Source: Synchiropus splendidus (Eukaryota > Chordata > Actinopteri > Syngnathiformes > Callionymidae). From it: DNA of 64,000 nt. This document shows positions 62,038 through 64,000 of this stretch, piece after piece. Numbering within the stretch: the first letter of the stretch is position 1; the number at the start of each line of letters is the position of its first letter. Under the pieces are notes generated by a model. The model searched no databases. It saw only the letters and a list, made by a program, of their open reading frames with translations, and had not been told where the DNA came from. The DNA lies in assembly GCF_027744825.2 (NCBI RefSeq), contig NC_071334.1, positions 39,223,437 through 39,287,436 on the forward strand. Direction: 5' to 3'. The translations under genes and the position numbers were made by a program.

Positions 62038-63917
62038 AGGTGGGTTTCGGAACGCCAAACATAAAAGTGTTGATAACTTTCGAAAAACACTTCAGACAGC
62101 TTAGATTTGATGTGCAACTACTAGAAAGACCCTTTCTGCTATAGTGGGAGGTTAAAATTTCATGTTCTGAAGCTTCCCTGAAAAGTTATGGCACAATGCA
62201 CAAAAACGCTTTTCAGCCTGAGATAAGGTGGGTTTCAGAACGCCAAACATAAAAGTGTTGATAACTTTCGAAAAACACTTCAGACAGCTTAGATTTGATG
62301 TTCAACTACTAGAAAGACCCTTTCTGCTATAGTGGGAGGTTAAAATTTCATGTTCTGAAGCTTCCCTGAAAAGTTATGGCACAATGCACAAAAACGCTTT
62401 TCAGCCTGAGATAAGGTGGGTTTCGGAACGCCAAACATAAAAGTGTTGATAACTTTCGAAAAACACTTCAGACAGCTTAGATTTGATGTGCAACTACTAG
62501 AAAGACCCTTTCTGCTATAGTGGGAGGTTAAAATTTCATGTTCTGAAGCTTCCCTGAAAAGTTATGCCACAATGCACAAAAACGCTTTTCAGCCTGAGAT
62601 AAGGTGGGTTTCGGAACGCCAAACATAAAAGTGTTAATAACTTTCGAAAAACACTTCAGACAGCTTAGATTTGATGTGCAACTACTAGAAAGCCCCTTTC
62701 TGCTATAGTGGGAGGTTAAAATTTCATGTTCTGAAGCTTCCCTGAAAAGTTATGGCACAATGCGTAAAAACGCTTTTCAGCCTGAGATAAGGTGGGTTTC
62801 GGAACGCCAAACATAAAAGTGTTAATAACTATCGAAAAACACTTCAGACAGCTAAGATTTTATGTGCAACTACTAGAAAGACCCTTTATGCTATAGTGGG
62901 AGGTTAAAATTTCATGTTCTGAAGCTTCCCTGAAAAGTTATGCCACAATGCACAAAAACGCTTTTCAGCCTGAGATAAGGTGGGTTTCGGAACGCCAAAC
63001 ATAAAAGTGTTGATAACTTTCGAAAAACACTTCAGACAGCTTAGATTTGATGTGCAACTACTAGAAAGACCCTTTCTGCTATAGTGGGAGGTTAAAATTT
63101 CATGTTCTGAAGCTTCCCTGAAAAGTTATGGCACAATGCACAAAAACGCTTTTCAGCCTGAGATAAGGTGGGTTTCGGAACGCCAAACATAAAAGTGTTG
63201 ATAACTTTCGAAAAACACTTCAGACAGCTTAGATTTGATGTTCAACTACTAGAAAGACCCTTTCTGCTATAGTGGGAGGTTAAAATTTCATGTTCTGAAG
63301 CTTCCCTGAAAAGTTATGGCACAATGCACAAAAACGCTTTTCAGCCTGAGATAAGGTGGGTTTCGGAACGCCAAACATAAAAGTGTTGATAACTTTCGAA
63401 AAACACTTCAGACAGCTTAGATTTGATGTGCAACTACTAGAAAGACCCTTTCTGCTATAGTGGGAGGTTAAAATTTCATGTTCTGAAGCTTCCCTGAAAA
63501 GTTATGCCACAATGCACAAAAACGCTTTTCAGCCTGAGATAAGGTGGGTTTCGGAACGCCAAACATAAAAGTGTTAATAACTTTCGAAAAACACTTCAGA
63601 CAGCTTAGATTTGATGTGCACCTACTAGAAAGGCCCTTTCTGCTATAGTGGGAGGTTAAAATTTCATGTTCTGAAGCTTCCCTGAAAAGTTATGGCACAA
63701 TGCGTAAAAACGCTTTTCAGCCTGAGATAAGGTGGGTTTCGGAACGCCAAACATAAAAGTGTTGATAACTTTCGAAAAACACTTCAGACAGCTTAGATTT
63801 GATGTGCAACTACTAGAAAGACCCTTTCTGCTATAGTGGGAGGTTAAAATTTCATGTTCTGAAGCTTCCCTGAAAAGTTATGGCACAATGCACAAAAACG
63901 CTTTTCAGCCTGAGATA
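62038..63917. repeat. 5-monomer HOR (940 bp period) at the right end
   Basis: Units 62038-62977 and 62978-63917 correspond, with GATGTTCAAC at 62297 and 63237. The first three units agree closely, the fourth differs at GCAAC/GCCCC against TGCACC/GGCCC, and the fifth is a TATCG unit in the first copy and a GATAAC/GCAAC unit in the second. Confidence 0.8.
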
Positions 63918-64000
63918 AGGTGGGTTTCGGAACGCCAAACATAAAAGTGTTGATAACTTTCGAAAAACACTTCAGACAGCTTAGATTTGATGTGTACCTA
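63918..64000. repeat. Partial monomer at the right window edge
   Basis: The last 83 bp are the start of a unit of the GTTGATAAC...GATGTGTACCTA type. There is no divergence toward the edge, so the array runs past the window on this side. The left edge likewise starts in full-strength satellite. Confidence 0.95.

Larger units (their letters stand above)
1..64000. repeat. 188-bp satellite tandem array, about 340.4 monomers
   Basis: The motif AGGTGGGTTTCGG recurs every 188 bp from position 1 to 63918, always in the same orientation. Stepping through start positions closes exactly if five small length changes are allowed, which gives 340 full units plus 83 bp. The consensus unit is about 39% GC (74 of 188 bases) and carries four CpGs, one AAGCTT at unit position 133-138, and short A-tracts. 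Monomers differ mainly by substitutions at a limited set of positions and look more than 90% alike by eye. The length fits one nucleosome plus linker, the usual size class of centromeric and heterochromatic satellites; that role is inference. No transposon, gene or unique spacer interrupts the array, so every stretch without a gene in this window is satellite DNA. The family name is not recognised. Confidence 0.98.

Noticed and set aside
1..64000. CRISPR-like direct repeats
   Set aside because: The repeats are contiguous 188-bp units with no unique spacers, and they do not have the short repeat plus variable spacer layout.
1..64000. Assignment to a named plant satellite family
   Set aside because: The unit length and style suit a plant centromeric satellite, but I could not match the sequence to any family I know. 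A search of satellite and repeat databases with the 188-bp consensus would decide it.

Overview
The whole 64 kb window is one uninterrupted head-to-tail satellite DNA array. The monomer is 188 bp. If a unit is taken to begin at AGGTGGGTTTCGG, I count 340 complete monomers (1-63917) plus an 83-bp partial unit (63918-64000). All run in the same direction. GC content is about 39%. The count closes exactly with only five length changes: 1 bp lost near 5899, 2 bp lost near 18282, 19009 and 28031, and 4 bp gained at 39612-39615. I see no gene, RNA gene, transposon, CRISPR array, promoter or non-satellite spacer. The only two open frames of any size (79 codons, minus strand) are satellite sequence in which one private base change removed a stop codon, and each begins at a TTG.

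The likely source is a large eukaryotic chromosome. A nucleosome-sized AT-rich monomer, one AAGCTT per unit and tens of kilobases of homogeneous array point to a centromeric or heterochromatic satellite. A flowering plant is my best guess, but the sequence does not prove it and I cannot match the monomer to a named family from memory.

The interesting content is in the fine variation. Monomers differ at a limited set of linked positions, giving about ten recognisable subtypes. These recur in fixed orders as nested, overlapping higher-order repeats (HORs) with periods of 3, 4, 5, 5/6, 7, 8, 9, 14, 24 and 48 monomers. Three domains can be told apart by private variants. The left domain (1 to about 13.5 kb) has TGCTCA ends and AGTTTTTATG units in 8- and 9-mer blocks. 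The middle domain (about 13.5-36 kb) is dominated by a 7.3-kb, 39-monomer segment present twice, 48 monomers apart, and by GGCAATAATT units. The right domain (about 36-64 kb) carries AAATCG, TATGACAC, GTTGATATC and GATGTTC units in 5- to 24-mer blocks. Several block ends fall inside visibly hybrid monomers, as expected from unequal exchange or gene conversion between out-of-register copies.

Nothing here supports a protein-coding system. What is worth a second look is the layered HOR architecture, the near absence of indels, the conserved short inverted repeats and phased A-tracts, and the domain boundaries that record recent amplification events.
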